Shown: positions 33,347 through 44,300 of the stretch, piece after piece
How positions within the stretch are numbered: the first letter of the stretch is position 1
Layout of the letters: every line of letters begins with the position of its first letter
NCBI GenBank assembly: GCA_946811695.1
Contig: OX328126.1
Span: 10,178,746 to 10,242,745 of the forward strand
Source of the DNA: Gonocerus acuteangulatus
Taxonomy: Eukaryota > Arthropoda > Insecta > Hemiptera > Coreidae
DNA length: 64,000 nt
Reading direction: 5' to 3'
Notes under the pieces: model-generated
Database searches by the model: none
The model's input: the letters and a program-made list of their open reading frames with translations, nothing else
Told to the model about the DNA's origin: nothing
Made by a program: the position numbers and the translations under genes

Positions 33347-33938
33347 CTAGCTGAATTCCCGTACTTTGTCATGGCAGATAAGTAGTTATTTTATTGCGTT
33401 AAATAATGTATCATCAAAATTAACGCTACTATATAATGTTTTCCGAGCGGGAAGTGTTGTGACTGGGGATGCTTATTGGTGAGGAGGCTGTGTTAGGGTT
33501 CGGGATATTATTACCTAGGATGGACCATAACCAGGAAAACTCTATAGGGGACAAGTTAAGTTGAACCACAATTAAAATGGTGATTTTGTCCCTCATAGCG
33601 TAAACTCTATGAGAGACAGTTTATTTCTAGTAATTCAAGGACTGCCATCATAGTTGAAATTAACCTCAATTAAATATAATACTATGAAATACAGTACGGT
33701 AACAGCTCTTCTGTTATCGTGCTAGCAACGCATTCTGCCTAGGCTCTTTAAAGCTAAACCTTCAAACCCCTCTTAAAAGACTTAAAAATTTGAATATAAA
33801 AAAAAAAGTTTCTTATCGAGCGTTTACATCCCAATGGGAGTGTCCATGCAAAATTTCAAATTTTTCTGTCTAGCGGTTTGGGCTGGGCGATGATAGGTCA
33901 GTGAGTGAGCGAGTGGTATTTGACAAATATATAGTAGA
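33347..33938 (-). mobile_element. Helitron H3, complete short copy
   Basis: Starts at CTAG (33347-33350) with a decayed hairpin (CCCGTACTTTGTCATGG) and ends at GA (33937-33938). It lies head-to-tail between H2 and H4 without intervening bases. Internally deleted relative to H6 and H7. Confidence 0.85.
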
Positions 33939-34115
33939 CTAGCTGAATACCCGTGCTTCACTACGGCAGATAAGTATTTTTTATATTGCGTTAAATAAGA
34001 TATGATCACAATTAACGCTACTACATAATTTTGTACAGCTTATTATTTCACGGGCTTTAATGTTACCCAGGAAACACCATGTGGAGGTAACCGTGCTTGT
34101 TTCTGTTGGGGAGAA
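33939..34115 (-). mobile_element. Helitron H4, 3' part
   Basis: 3' CTAG and hairpin (CCGTG...TACGG) followed by ~170 bp of the family; the 5' part is replaced by other sequence. Confidence 0.7.
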
Positions 34116-34378
34116 AAAAAAAATAGAGACAAATGCACGTTGAAAAGAATAAAACTAACAACTTTGAAGTTTAAAGCACTTATCTCTTCCATTTCTACCG
34201 AACAATACAATAGAATCTTTTAGCGCGGTTCCTCCCTCCCCCATAGGGAGGAACCCCGCTTATAGGGTTGATACAATGAAACAATCCGGAAGTGCCGACT
34301 AGAAAATTTCGCGTTTCAGAACCCCTAGAGACCGAAAATAACGGTGGTTCAAATTTGTATATATATATATGTATATAT

Positions 34379-34434
<56 letters not shown>

Positions 34435-35628
34435 CTGTTCGCTCTCTAGATAGAAGACGAATGGTCCGATTTTGATGAAATTTGGTACAAAAATCCTTCG
34501 TCCAATTTGAAAGGTCAAGTTCGTTAACCAGCAATATCCGCCTACGGGAAGATGGCGTTTGGGGCGAAATTCGCGCAAAAAAAATCGTAACGCTTACGTT
34601 TTTGAGTTCATAAGCATGTAAGTACTCGTTTTATATGATTCCTGGGCTAGGAAAACGAATGAAACCATTTTGAAGGCGATCGCTTTAACCGTTTTCGAGA
34701 AAATTGGAAAAATAGTTTTTGAATACCGTTTTTGGTTTGGGTACTTAGAATTACGGGATTCAGTTGAAACTTTATATGCTTGTTCTACTTTCATTAAAAC
34801 TAATATGTTGAAAGTTTTGTTACGGTTGGAGTTAAGGAAGGGTTAGAATAAAATATTTTATGAACAGACATGAAAAGTTTTGGGAAGTTCGTATACTTTC
34901 ATTAATATCTCGAACACGGTTAGGAAATCGTGGTAAGTGGATAGAAACTATTTGAAAGCTTACTAAATTTTCTACAAAAAAGATTCTAAAACTATTTTTG
35001 ATTAGGTTATGTCAATCGGAGAAATAAGTGCTTAAAACTTCCAATACGTCTGTTTTTTTCTTATGAACGGGTTTTTGTCGTTCTTGTTGTAATTTTTGTC
35101 TCATTCCCTTCGTTTTTTATTTTTGTAATTTCTTATGTTGCGAAAATTTTGTGTGTAAAGCAGGATATGAAAAATGAGGCCAATTTTCTGTTGCTAGAAA
35201 TAATATAAATTTTGGGAACTTTCATTAATATCTCGAAAACTGTTGAGAATTTTGGAAAATGGAAGAATACCATTAGAAAGCTTATTAAATGCTCTACATA
35301 AAAGGTTCTAATGAAAGTTTTGATTAGGCGATGTCAATCGGAGAAATAAGAGCTTAAAGCTTTAAAGTAATTGATTTCGCTTATTCGAAGTGTTCTTTTT
35401 GTCTGTATTTTATTCCTTGTTATTTTTTAATTGCTTATAGTTGGATAATGTATTCGAAAATAAAACAGGTTAAGTAAAATAACAAAAACAATTTATTGTT
35501 AGAAATATAGAGTTCCAAGATTCCAAGACCTTGTAACTAGCGGGACGGTTTCTAGTGTTGCCGACCCTTCCAGGTATGATTGTAAATCCTACCTTTCAAG
35601 ACTGGTGGAACCAAAATATAACTGTCAG

Positions 35629-35785
35629 GGTTCGGTCACTGCTACTTAATAAAACTACATTTTATCGTAAAAATGGTTTTATTGTGCCGACGTTTCGGCT
35701 TGAACTTCAAGCCTTCATCAGGGCTGTAAATACAAGTAGGACATATTTAACACTAATATATGCACATATCTATGTAAATATACCT

Positions 35786-35875
<90 letters not shown>

Positions 35876-35975
35876 GCATATACACATACACATATACACG
35901 CACACATATGTACATATATATGCCCACATACATACACATATGGGGTATGTATTATTAAGTAGCAGTGACCTAACC
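35629..35975 (-). mobile_element. Inverted repeat enclosing a hammerhead-like core and (AT)n
   Basis: GGTTCGGTCACTGCTACTTA near 35629 and its inverse near 35955 bound a segment with the core at 35692-35721 and an (AT)n/(CATA)n run at 35790-35935. A small retrozyme-like or Penelope-like terminal unit is possible. Confidence 0.5.
35692..35721 (-). ncRNA. Hammerhead-ribozyme-like core
   Basis: On the minus strand CTGATGA, a perfect 7-bp stem II GGCTTGA/TCAAGCC with loop AGT, then GAAAC GTCGGC. All core bases are of wild-type form, which makes it one of the two best candidates in the window. Confidence 0.62.
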
Positions 35976-36600
35976 CGGACAATCCCTACCTTGCATCATC
36001 AATGGTCAACGATCTCCTCTCAACAAAATAATAACTGCTTCTATTTTAATCTTTCGAAATTAGACTAGGGATAAGAACGGAACCGCGCTAAGATGAGGCA
36101 GTTCCTGCGAGTCGGACTTTTTTTTGTAGAGAATTTAGTAACCTATTGAATAGCCTCCTTCCACTTAATACCATTTTCCACCCGTTTTCCCGTAATACAA
36201 TTTTTTCCCCATATACTTCTTACCTCCAAACTATACCCAAATTTAAATATCTTACTTAGATTAGAAGAACGTCAAATACTTGGTCAAGTGAACTAATCGT
36301 CGTTTCTGAATACCCAAACAGAAAATTAGTTTGGAAAAGTATTTCTATCAATTTTTCTCGTAAACGGTTACAGAAATAGCTTTAAAAATGGTTTCATTCG
36401 TTTCCCTACGTTAAGGAACGTATAAAACGAGTACCTGCAAGCTTATGGACTCAAAAATGTAAGCGTTCCGATTTTTTCGCTCAAAGTTTGCTCCAAAAAC
36501 CATGTTCCAGTAAACGGATTCAGATGGTTAATGAGCTTGACCTTTTAAATGAGACGAAAGATTTTTGTACCAAATGTCATCAAAATCGGACCATTTTTGA

Positions 36601-37135
36601 GCCTATGAGCAACTTCTTAATAGTTCAAACCCCCCTAAAAGTACTTTAACATTTGAATATAAAAAAAACCTTTCTTATTAAACGGATTGTCCGTGCAAAA
36701 TTTCAAATTTTTGTGTAAAGTGGTTCGGGATATTATTACCTCGGATGCACCATCACCAGGTATAGCGTAAACTCTATGAGGGACAAAATCACATTTTATT
36801 TCTAGTAATTCAAGGACTGCCATCATAGTTGAAATTAACCTCAATTAAAAATAAGATTATGAAATAGATAATGTACGGTAACAGCTGTTCTTTATCGTCC
36901 TAGCAACGCTTGCTGCCTAGGCTTGCATGTTCTAACCAACTTAATCTTTAAACCCCTCTTAAAATAATTAAAAATTCGAATATCAAAAAATCCTTTCTTT
37001 GTGAGTGCCTACGTTATATAGGGAGTGTCCATGCAAAATTTCAAAATTTTCTGTCGAGCGGTTTGGGCTGGGCGATGATAGGTCAGTGAGTGAGTCAGTG
37101 CGTGAGTGAGTGGTATTTGACAAATATTTAGTAGA
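36601..37135 (-). mobile_element. Helitron H5, 5' part
   Basis: Family sequence from TTCAAACCCCCCTAAAAGTA to the 5' end GA at 37134-37135. It contains an internal partial duplication of the 5' block. Abuts the CTAG of H6 directly. Confidence 0.8.
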
Positions 37136-38300
37136 CTAGTTGAATACCCATGCTTCGTCACGGCAGATAAGTAGTTATTTTATTGCGTTAAATAATGTTT
37201 CATTAAAATTACGTTACTATACAATTCTGTGCAGTTTATTACAGCACGGTTCCCGTCATACTATATTTTATTCAATGGGCGTTAAAATTTAAAAGTTTAT
37301 GTTTCCAAGAAGTCATATGGTAACACCCAATATATTTACGAGTATTACCAAGGTTATAGGCGACGAGGCTGTGCAAGGGTTCCGGATATTATTACCTCGC
37401 CTGGAAAACCTAAGGATATGCAATACATCACGGTTTGACCGGGACTGTCCCGGTATTTTGCAATTGTTTCGGTGTCCCGCCCAGTTTTATCAATGTCCCG
37501 GAAAAGGCTGTACGATGTAAAAAGTAATGAATTAATGTTTATAAGAATCTTTTTTAAATCGGTTACTTTTCTATAATTAACATTTTAACTAATGCTCACA
37601 GTGTGAAAGATATGAGAAGTGATCTAACTGTAAAACGCTGGAACTACCTGCACAGCGCTGCCAGCTGCCAGACACTACTATTTGGCTGAGAGATTGTTTT
37701 AAGAAAATCAAGTAGCAAAAAAAGTTCCGTTTTTATCTTTAAGCTTTGGGTAGACTAACAGTTTAGGATTCCCCCTTCCCGTTAGTTGCTAGGCTTAAAA
37801 CTCACCAACCATTTTGCTTATAATTTGTACTCTTTTTATTCCCCCCCCCCTGGTATGTCCATCCCATATTAATGTGTCTCGGTTTAACTCTCCAAAAATA
37901 TGGCAGGCCTATCTGACAGGGACAGGCAGAAAAGAAACGCAATTAAAACTCTATGAGGGACAGTCAATTTCTAGTAATTCAAGGTCTGCCATCATAGTTG
38001 AAATTATGCTCAATTAGAAATAAAACTATGAGATAGATAATGTAAGGTAACAGCTGTTCTTTATCGTCCTAGCAACGCAGGCTGCCTAGGCTTGCCTTCT
38101 CTAATCAACTCAAACTTTAAACCCCCCTAAAAATGCTTAAAAATAAGAATATCAAAAAATCCTTTCTTAGCGAGCGCCTACGTTATATAGGGAGTGTCCA
38201 TGCAAAATTTCAAAATTTTCTGTCGAGCGGTTTGGGCTGGGCGATGATAGATGAGTGAGTGAGTGAGTGAGTGAGTGGTATTTGACAAATATAGAGTAGA
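37136..38300 (-). mobile_element. Helitron H6, 1165 bp
   Basis: 3' CTAG with hairpin at the left edge, 5' TC at the right edge (inverse of ...AGAGTAGA). Carries a ~450-bp segment (about 37320-37900, with GACCGGGACTGTCCCGG and GTCCCGGAAAAGG) absent from H1 and H3 but shared with H7. No coding frame. Confidence 0.88.
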
Positions 38301-38559
38301 TAACGTCAAACAAAAGTGGAACTGAAACGGTACCACAACGATCAAAATCGGGCCATCTGTTTGCCAGATGTCTGGCAATGATCCCATGTATATGTGCACT
38401 GTTGCCAACAAACAAAACTTTTTGAGTTGCTCTTTCAGCTGGCGCATGTTTATAACTATATGTTTCTTTTAATAAATATTATAATACGTAAGAAGCCCGA
38501 TATTAATTTTGAAAAACCCGGGACGTAATAATATTTACCAAAAAGGTTTTTAGATTTGA
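38301..38559. other. Unassigned sequence
   Basis: No feature recognised. Confidence 0.45.
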
Positions 38560-38574
38560 TAGTTTAAGTATTTG

Positions 38575-38780
38575 ATACATGTTTTAAATATATACGGTTC
38601 ATAAATAAATTATTTCTTGGTACTAAATATATACGGTTCATAAATAAATTATTTCTTGGTACTAAATATATACGGTTCATAAATAAATTATTTCTTGGTA
38701 CTAAATATATACGGTTCATAAATAAATTATTTCTTGGTACTAAATATATACGGTTCATAAATAAATTATTTCTTGGTACT
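38575..38780. repeat. 39-bp minisatellite, five copies
   Basis: Near-identical units TAAATATATACGGTTCATAA plus ATAAATTATTTCTTGGTAC. Since 39 is a multiple of three, a minus-strand frame repeats a 13-residue peptide (NRIYLVPRNN...). Copies are virtually invariant, so the expansion is recent. Confidence 0.95.
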
Positions 38781-39186
38781 AATATAAGACAATTACTTTT
38801 AGATCAATTATTTTGTAATTAATACACGTATGTGCATGTGTTGCAGGTATGGATGGACCCTTCTTTGTTCGTTTAAAATTCTTGTAAGTTACAATTTTAC
38901 ATAATTTATTACAATCTTTTTAATTTTCGTAGTTAAAGTTTGTTAATTTTTATAGGAATTTAGTCTTTATGCTCATTATTTTTTTTCTAGGATCATTTAA
39001 GAAATTTTATGTTAATGTAATTATGCAGTATTTTATTATTTGTATTTTTTATTTTTTATTTTTAGACATAACCCGTCGTCTACAATCAATAACCAAAACT
39101 GCTAAAAGAAAAATAATGTCGAATTTCCTCCTTCTTTTTATGTGCACCAAATCTGTTTATTATTTTATTTTTATTTATCCTTCTAT
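38781..39186. other. Unassigned, T-rich
   Basis: No feature recognised. Confidence 0.45.
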
Positions 39187-40012
39187 AATATGGAACATCC
39201 CTTTTCTTTAGAAGAGATATGGAACATCCATTTTTTTTTCGAAGGGATATGGTACATCCATTTTCTTTCGAAGGGATAAGATACATCCATTTTCTTTTGA
39301 AGGGATATGGAACATCCATTTTCTTTAGAAGGGATATGGAACATCCCTTTTCTTTAGAAGGGATATGGAACATCCCTTTTCTTTAGAAGAGATATGGAAC
39401 ATCCATTTTTTTTCGAAGGGATATGGTACATCCATTTTCTTTTGAAGGGATATGGAACATCCATTTTCTTTAGAAGGGATATGGAACATCCCTTTTCTTT
39501 AGAAGGGATATGGAACATCCCTTTTCTTTAGAAGAGATATGGAACATCCATTTTCTTTTGAAGGGATATGGAACATCCCTTTTCTTTAGAAGGGATATGG
39601 AACATCCCTTTTCTTTAGAAGGGATATGGAACATCCCTTTTCTTTAGAAGAGATATGGAACATCCATTTTTTTTCGAAGGGATATGGTACATCCATTTTC
39701 TTTCGAAGGGATAAGATACATCCATTTTCTTTTGAAGGGATATGGAACATCCATTTTCTTTAGAAGGGATATGGAACATCCCTTTTCTTTAGAAGGGATA
39801 TGGAACATCCATTTTCTGTAGAAGGGGTATGGAACATCCATTTTCTGTAGAAGGGGTATGGAACATCCATTTTCTTTAGAAGGGATATGGACCATCCATT
39901 TTCTTTAGAAGGGATATGGAACATCCATTTTCTTTAGAAGGGATATGGAACATCCATTTTCTTTAGAAGGGATATGGAACATCCATTTTCTTTAGAAGGG
40001 ATATGGAATATT
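39187..40012. repeat. 29-bp minisatellite, about 28 copies
   Basis: Period 29 (GGGATATGG at 39302 and 39331). Units GATATGGAACATCC(A/C)TTTTC with TTTAGAAGG, variants TTTCGAAGG and CTGTAGAAG. A ~430-bp block order near 39200-39420 recurs near 39640-39790, so there is block-wise duplication inside the array. Confidence 0.95.
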
Positions 40013-40046
40013 TACAGCCATTATATGTTTTCCGTTGATTTTAAAA

Positions 40047-41240
40047 CTATGGCATTACTCTTCACCACTAACGGATGGCACTACTGTATTTAAGGAGAGA
40101 ATAGACTAAAACTAAGCTATGGCATTACTCTTCACCACTAACGGATGGCACTACTGTATTTAAGGAGGGAATAGACTAAAACTAAACTATGGCATTACTC
40201 TTCACCACTAACGGATGGCACTACTGTATTTAAAGAGAGAATATACTAAAACTAAACTATGGCATTACTCTTCACCACTAACGGATGGCACTACTGTATT
40301 TAAGGAGAGAATAGACTAAAACTAAACTATGGCATTACTCTTCACCACTAACGGATGGCACTACTGTATTTAAAGAGAGAATATACTAAAACTAAACTAT
40401 GGCATTACTCTTCACCACTAACGGATGGCACTACTGTATTTAAGGAGAGAATAGACTAAAACTAAACTATGGCATTACTCTTCACCACTAACGGATGGCA
40501 CTACTGTATTTAAGGAGAGAATATACTAAAACTAAACTATGGCATTACTCTTCACCACTAACGGATGGCACTACTGTATTTAAGGAGAGAATAGACTAAA
40601 ACTAAACTATGGCATTACTCTTCACCACTAACGGATGGCACTACTGTATTTAAAGAGAGAATATACTAAAACTAAACTATGGCATTACTCTTCACCACTA
40701 ACGGATGGCACTACTGTATTTAAGGAGAGAATAGACTTAAACTAAACTATGGCATTACTCTTCACCACTAACGGATGGCACTACTGTATTTAAGGAGAGA
40801 ATATACTAAAACTAAACTATGGCATTACTCTTCACCACTAACGGATGGCACTACTGTATTTAAGGAGAGAATAGACTAAAACTAAACTATGGCATTACTC
40901 TTCACCACTAACGGATGGCACTACTGTATTTAAAGAGAGAATATACTAAAACTAAACTATGGCATTACTCTTCACCACTAACGGATGGCACTACTGTATT
41001 TAAGGAGAGAATAGACTAAAACTAAACTATGGCATTACTCTTCACCACTAACGGATGGCACTACTGTATTTAAGGATAGAATAGACTAAAACTAAACTAT
41101 GGCATTACTCTTCACCACTAACGGATGGCACTACTGTATTTAAGGAGAGAATAGACTGAAACTAAACTATGGCATTACTCTTCACCACTAACGGATGGCA
41201 CTACTGTATTTAAGGAGAGAATAGACTAAAACTAAACTAG
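40047..41240. repeat. 70-bp satellite, 17 copies, alternating variants
   Basis: Units CTATGGCATTACTCTTCACC, ACTAACGGATGGCACTACTG, then TTTAA(G/A)GAGAGAAT and A(G/T)ACT. Units with ATAGACT alternate with ATATACT from copy 2 to copy 14; within the ATATACT class, AAAGAGAGA and AAGGAGAGA also alternate, giving a 280-bp four-unit order across copies 5-14. Confidence 0.96.
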
Positions 41241-41470
41241 TCTTTGTTTCATTCTCCCATTAAATGCCCCTGAATGAGTTTGAGAGCTAACATTGAGTTT
41301 TAAGATCCCTGGATAGTTCTGTAGCTATTCCCAGCTGCTAGAAACAGCTGCTGGAATTCTCAGCACTTTCTCAGTATCTCCTCTGTATTACTTAACGGCA
41401 GAACCGAATTAAAAATGTTCCTAGATTCTTGCTATATTACATGTAATTAAATGTTATATATCTATTTATT

Positions 41471-41472
<2 letters not shown>
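41241..41472. other. Unassigned sequence
   Basis: No feature recognised. Confidence 0.45.

Positions 41473-41536
<64 letters not shown>
41473..41536. repeat. (AC)n-(AT)n microsatellite
   Basis: Short AC run followed by a longer pure AT run, directly at the 3' end of the SINE that follows. Confidence 0.95.
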
Positions 41537-41538
<2 letters not shown>

Positions 41539-41541
41539 GAA

Positions 41542-41857
41542 TATAAATAAGTCCCGTAACAGGCCATTAAGAGCCCAGAAGGACAGATCCTGTAGAGGTA
41601 TCTGATTCTTCACCAAGCAGCACACTAGGGAGATAGTGTGGTCAGTACTATGCACCAGCTGCCTGATTTTTCCCTTTGCAGATACCCATTAATTAATTAG
41701 ATAAAGGCAGGGAGAGTCTAGGGACGATCTGTTACCCCCAAATCCATCCTTCGAACGATGTTAGTAGAAGAAAAAAACCTTTAGTGCAAGCTCGGGTTTT
41801 GAACCTGGGTCCTCTAGTTCATTAGTCGAGTGCTCTACCACTGAGCTAACCTCGCTC
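41542..41857 (-). mobile_element. tRNA-derived SINE, second copy
   Basis: Same family as 11254-11599: inverse of GAGGTTAGCTCAGTGGTAGA and of GGTTCAAAACCCG (B box with changes), body with TAGATAGTGTGGTCAG-type sequence (here AGATAGTGTGGTCAGTAC). About 30 bp shorter in the middle. The 3' end joins an (AT)n; no clear target duplication. Confidence 0.85.
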
Positions 41858-41859
41858 CC

Positions 41860-42693
41860 AAACCTACCAATAGGCGCTAGGGATATGAACGCGTTGGACT
41901 GATAGATGGAGAATAAAAATCAACGCAGAAAAATGTAAACAGGCTACATTCACTCTCAACCGAAGATCATGCCCTACTGTTTACATCAAAGACTCTCCAC
42001 TGCCAGAATCAAACGAGGTTCGATATCTAGGATTATACCTTGACAGCCGACTGACATGGAACCCTCACGCGAGACTGAAAATACAAGAACTGAACGAAAG
42101 ATACGGACTACTTAGACGGCTACTTGGACCCTCATCTAAATTATCAATACAGAACAAACTAACGATATACAAAACAATCATTCGACCAATATGGACATAC
42201 GGACTCGAACTCTGGGGATCTGCAAAAACATCCAACATCAACAGAATACAGGCATTTCAGTCAAACGTTCTTCATAAAATTGTAAATGCCCCTTTCTATG
42301 TATCCAACAAAACCGTTCACAATGACCTTAACATTTGTCATTGACCTTGCTAAACCCCGTTTCCAAATGTTCCACTCCAAATTCTCTTACCATCCTAATC
42401 CTGAAGATCTATCCTTATCTTCCCAATCCCATCCAGACAATCCTCCCAGGCGGCTTAAGAGACAGTGGCCCCGAGTTTATTTACTTTTCTGATCATATAG
42501 GGATCATTAAAATATTTGTTTAGTCAGCTCTGAAAGTGCCAACAGTGGTTGGCTCCTTTCACATTTTGTATTGTTATTATTTTATTTTAATTTTCCCATT
42601 TTTGTCAATTTGTACATACATATCTGTATCAACATACTTGATAATTCTACTTTCATAATTGTACAGATTTCAAATAAACAAATCTTTAAAAAA
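41860..42693 (+). mobile_element. Jockey-like LINE 3' part
   Basis: The RT remnant 41895-42344 is followed by a ~350-bp UTR with a characteristic end, ATCTGTATCAACATACTTGA and CAGATTTCAAATAAACAAAT, then an A-run at ~42690. A second copy of this 3' end is at 56645-56755. A SINE is inserted immediately upstream. Confidence 0.85.
41895..42344 (+). pseudogene. Jockey-clade reverse transcriptase C-terminal part
   Basis: 149 codons without a stop: WTDRWRIKINAEKCKQ, then NEVRYLGLYLDSRLTW, LRRLLGPSSKLSIQNKL, YKTIIRPIWTYGLELWGSA and NINRIQAFQSNVLHKI, ending NDLNICH and stop. These are the last RT blocks and the thumb/connection of Jockey-type LINEs (KxxxF, YLG, W, YG(x)xxWG). The catalytic FADD box lies upstream and is missing. 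No RNase H follows, as expected for Jockey. The frame is intact, so insertion is relatively recent. Confidence 0.92.
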
Positions 42694-43527
42694 AAGGATA
42701 TGAACAGAACTGTGCTAAGATGACGCAGTTCCTGTGATTCGAACATTTTTTTTTTTATTCTACAAGTCTAATTAATAAAACTAACTAATGATTGGAGTCT
42801 TTGCAGGAAACCCCCAAGAAAGATTGCTACTTAAGAATGTACATTAGTAAACCATCAGATATAATTCCCGGGTATTTGTCTTGCTGAGTGTTCTCCAGCT
42901 GACCGCAATGGGTGTCCTCCATTTCTCTCAGGCTACCATTACTGAAGATTTAATCCGAAAAGCTTCTTATATTTAATGCTCGAGTTTAGCCTAGTTTAAT
43001 TTCAACCCCTACATCAGGTGTTTCTAGCATTGTCTCTCCGTCTCTTGCTTCAGGTCTGTCTTTACAACATGTTCTCTACGTTTTATGGTGCCATTAAACA
43101 GATATTTTATATGGTTTACAGGAGGGAGAATGTTCTAACGCCACATTTTTTGTAGAATGTTGATTGGGCTCAAGGTGTAATTTGTTGTTTTTTGCATGGC
43201 CTAAAATCCTTATTTAACTAATGAATAATGATATCCAAGATTGATTATATGGAGAAAAATGTTTTAAATGGGAAAAAAAAAAACAAAAACATTTTCCCAG
43301 TGAAGTCCCGATGCCTTGTGAACGCGATGCTGGTTTGAAGATAATTTTTTGAGCGAGCTTCGATTGGTACCTTTTTAATTGTTGAGTTTTTTTGGTCCTC
43401 CTTCAATACAGTCCAAAATTAAAATCCATTTGTATTCACCTTTCTTACAAAAAAGTACGGAAAAAAAATTAAATGAGGAAAAAATGAACATTAAAAATTT
43501 CAGAACATTAAACTTTAAAGACGTATT
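42694..43527. other. Unassigned, starts with a GTGCTAAGATGACGCAGTTCC block
   Basis: GAAC(A/C)G(A/C)(A/G)CTGTGCTAAGATG(A)-type sequence here and at about 36078-36120 is shared, function unknown. The rest shows nothing recognisable. Confidence 0.45.
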
Positions 43528-44300
43528 CTCAAAACCAGAAATGGGCATAATTTTATTTATAAATAAAAATACGAATTTATTTGTAAATACGAATATAAAT
43601 AAATTCGTACAAAAAAATACAAATAAATTCACACAAAAAATGTTTATATTCACAAAAATCAAGTGATTACAAAAAAATTCACATTAAAATATATAAATAC
43701 AAATTTATTCGCAAAAAAATTCGCAAATAAATTATGAATTTTTTCGAATTAACGATAAGATTATGTTACGAAAGTTATTTTAAGGTGATTTTTTTTAATT
43801 TAGAAGAATCTTGAGGCCAGACCTGGTGGAATAAGGAAGGATATAGAAGGTGGTATTGGGAAGGATTGGGTAGGCTACTTTTTACATCCATCCTAATACC
43901 ATCTTCAATATTCTTCCTAATACCACCTTCAATCAACTAGACGTTAAGCGAAAAAAAATCACCTTAAAATAACTTTGGTAATATCATCTTATCGTTAATT
44001 CGAAAAAAAATCATAATTTATTTGCAAATTTTTTTGTGAATAAATTTTTATTCACAAATTATAACGTGAATAAATTTGTATTCATACATTTTAATGTGAT
44101 TTTTTTTAATCACTTGACTTTTTGTAAATATTCACATTTTTTGTGAATATTTACAATTTTTACTGTGAATTTATTTGTATTCGCAGAAAAATTTGCGAAT
44201 AAAATTTTACTTGTATTTTTACATTTAATATACTTGAATACAAATTAATTCGTATTCACACTTATGAATACGAATTTATTTATATTCGTATTCGAAAATA

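Larger units (their letters stand above)
34116..36284. repeat. Region between inverted ~315-bp arms
   Basis: Arm 1 (34437-34750: GGTCCGATTTTGATGAAATT, GCTTACGTTTTTGAGT, ACTCGTTTTATA, GAAACCATTTT) is repeated inverted at 36285-36600. Between them are an (AT)n at 34360-34430, a ~130-bp direct duplication in 34890-35350 (CATTAATATCTCGAA, AAAGCTTA, TGTCAATCGGAGAAATAAG) and the hammerhead-bearing repeat at 35629-35975. A decayed large element is likely, class unknown. Confidence 0.6.
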
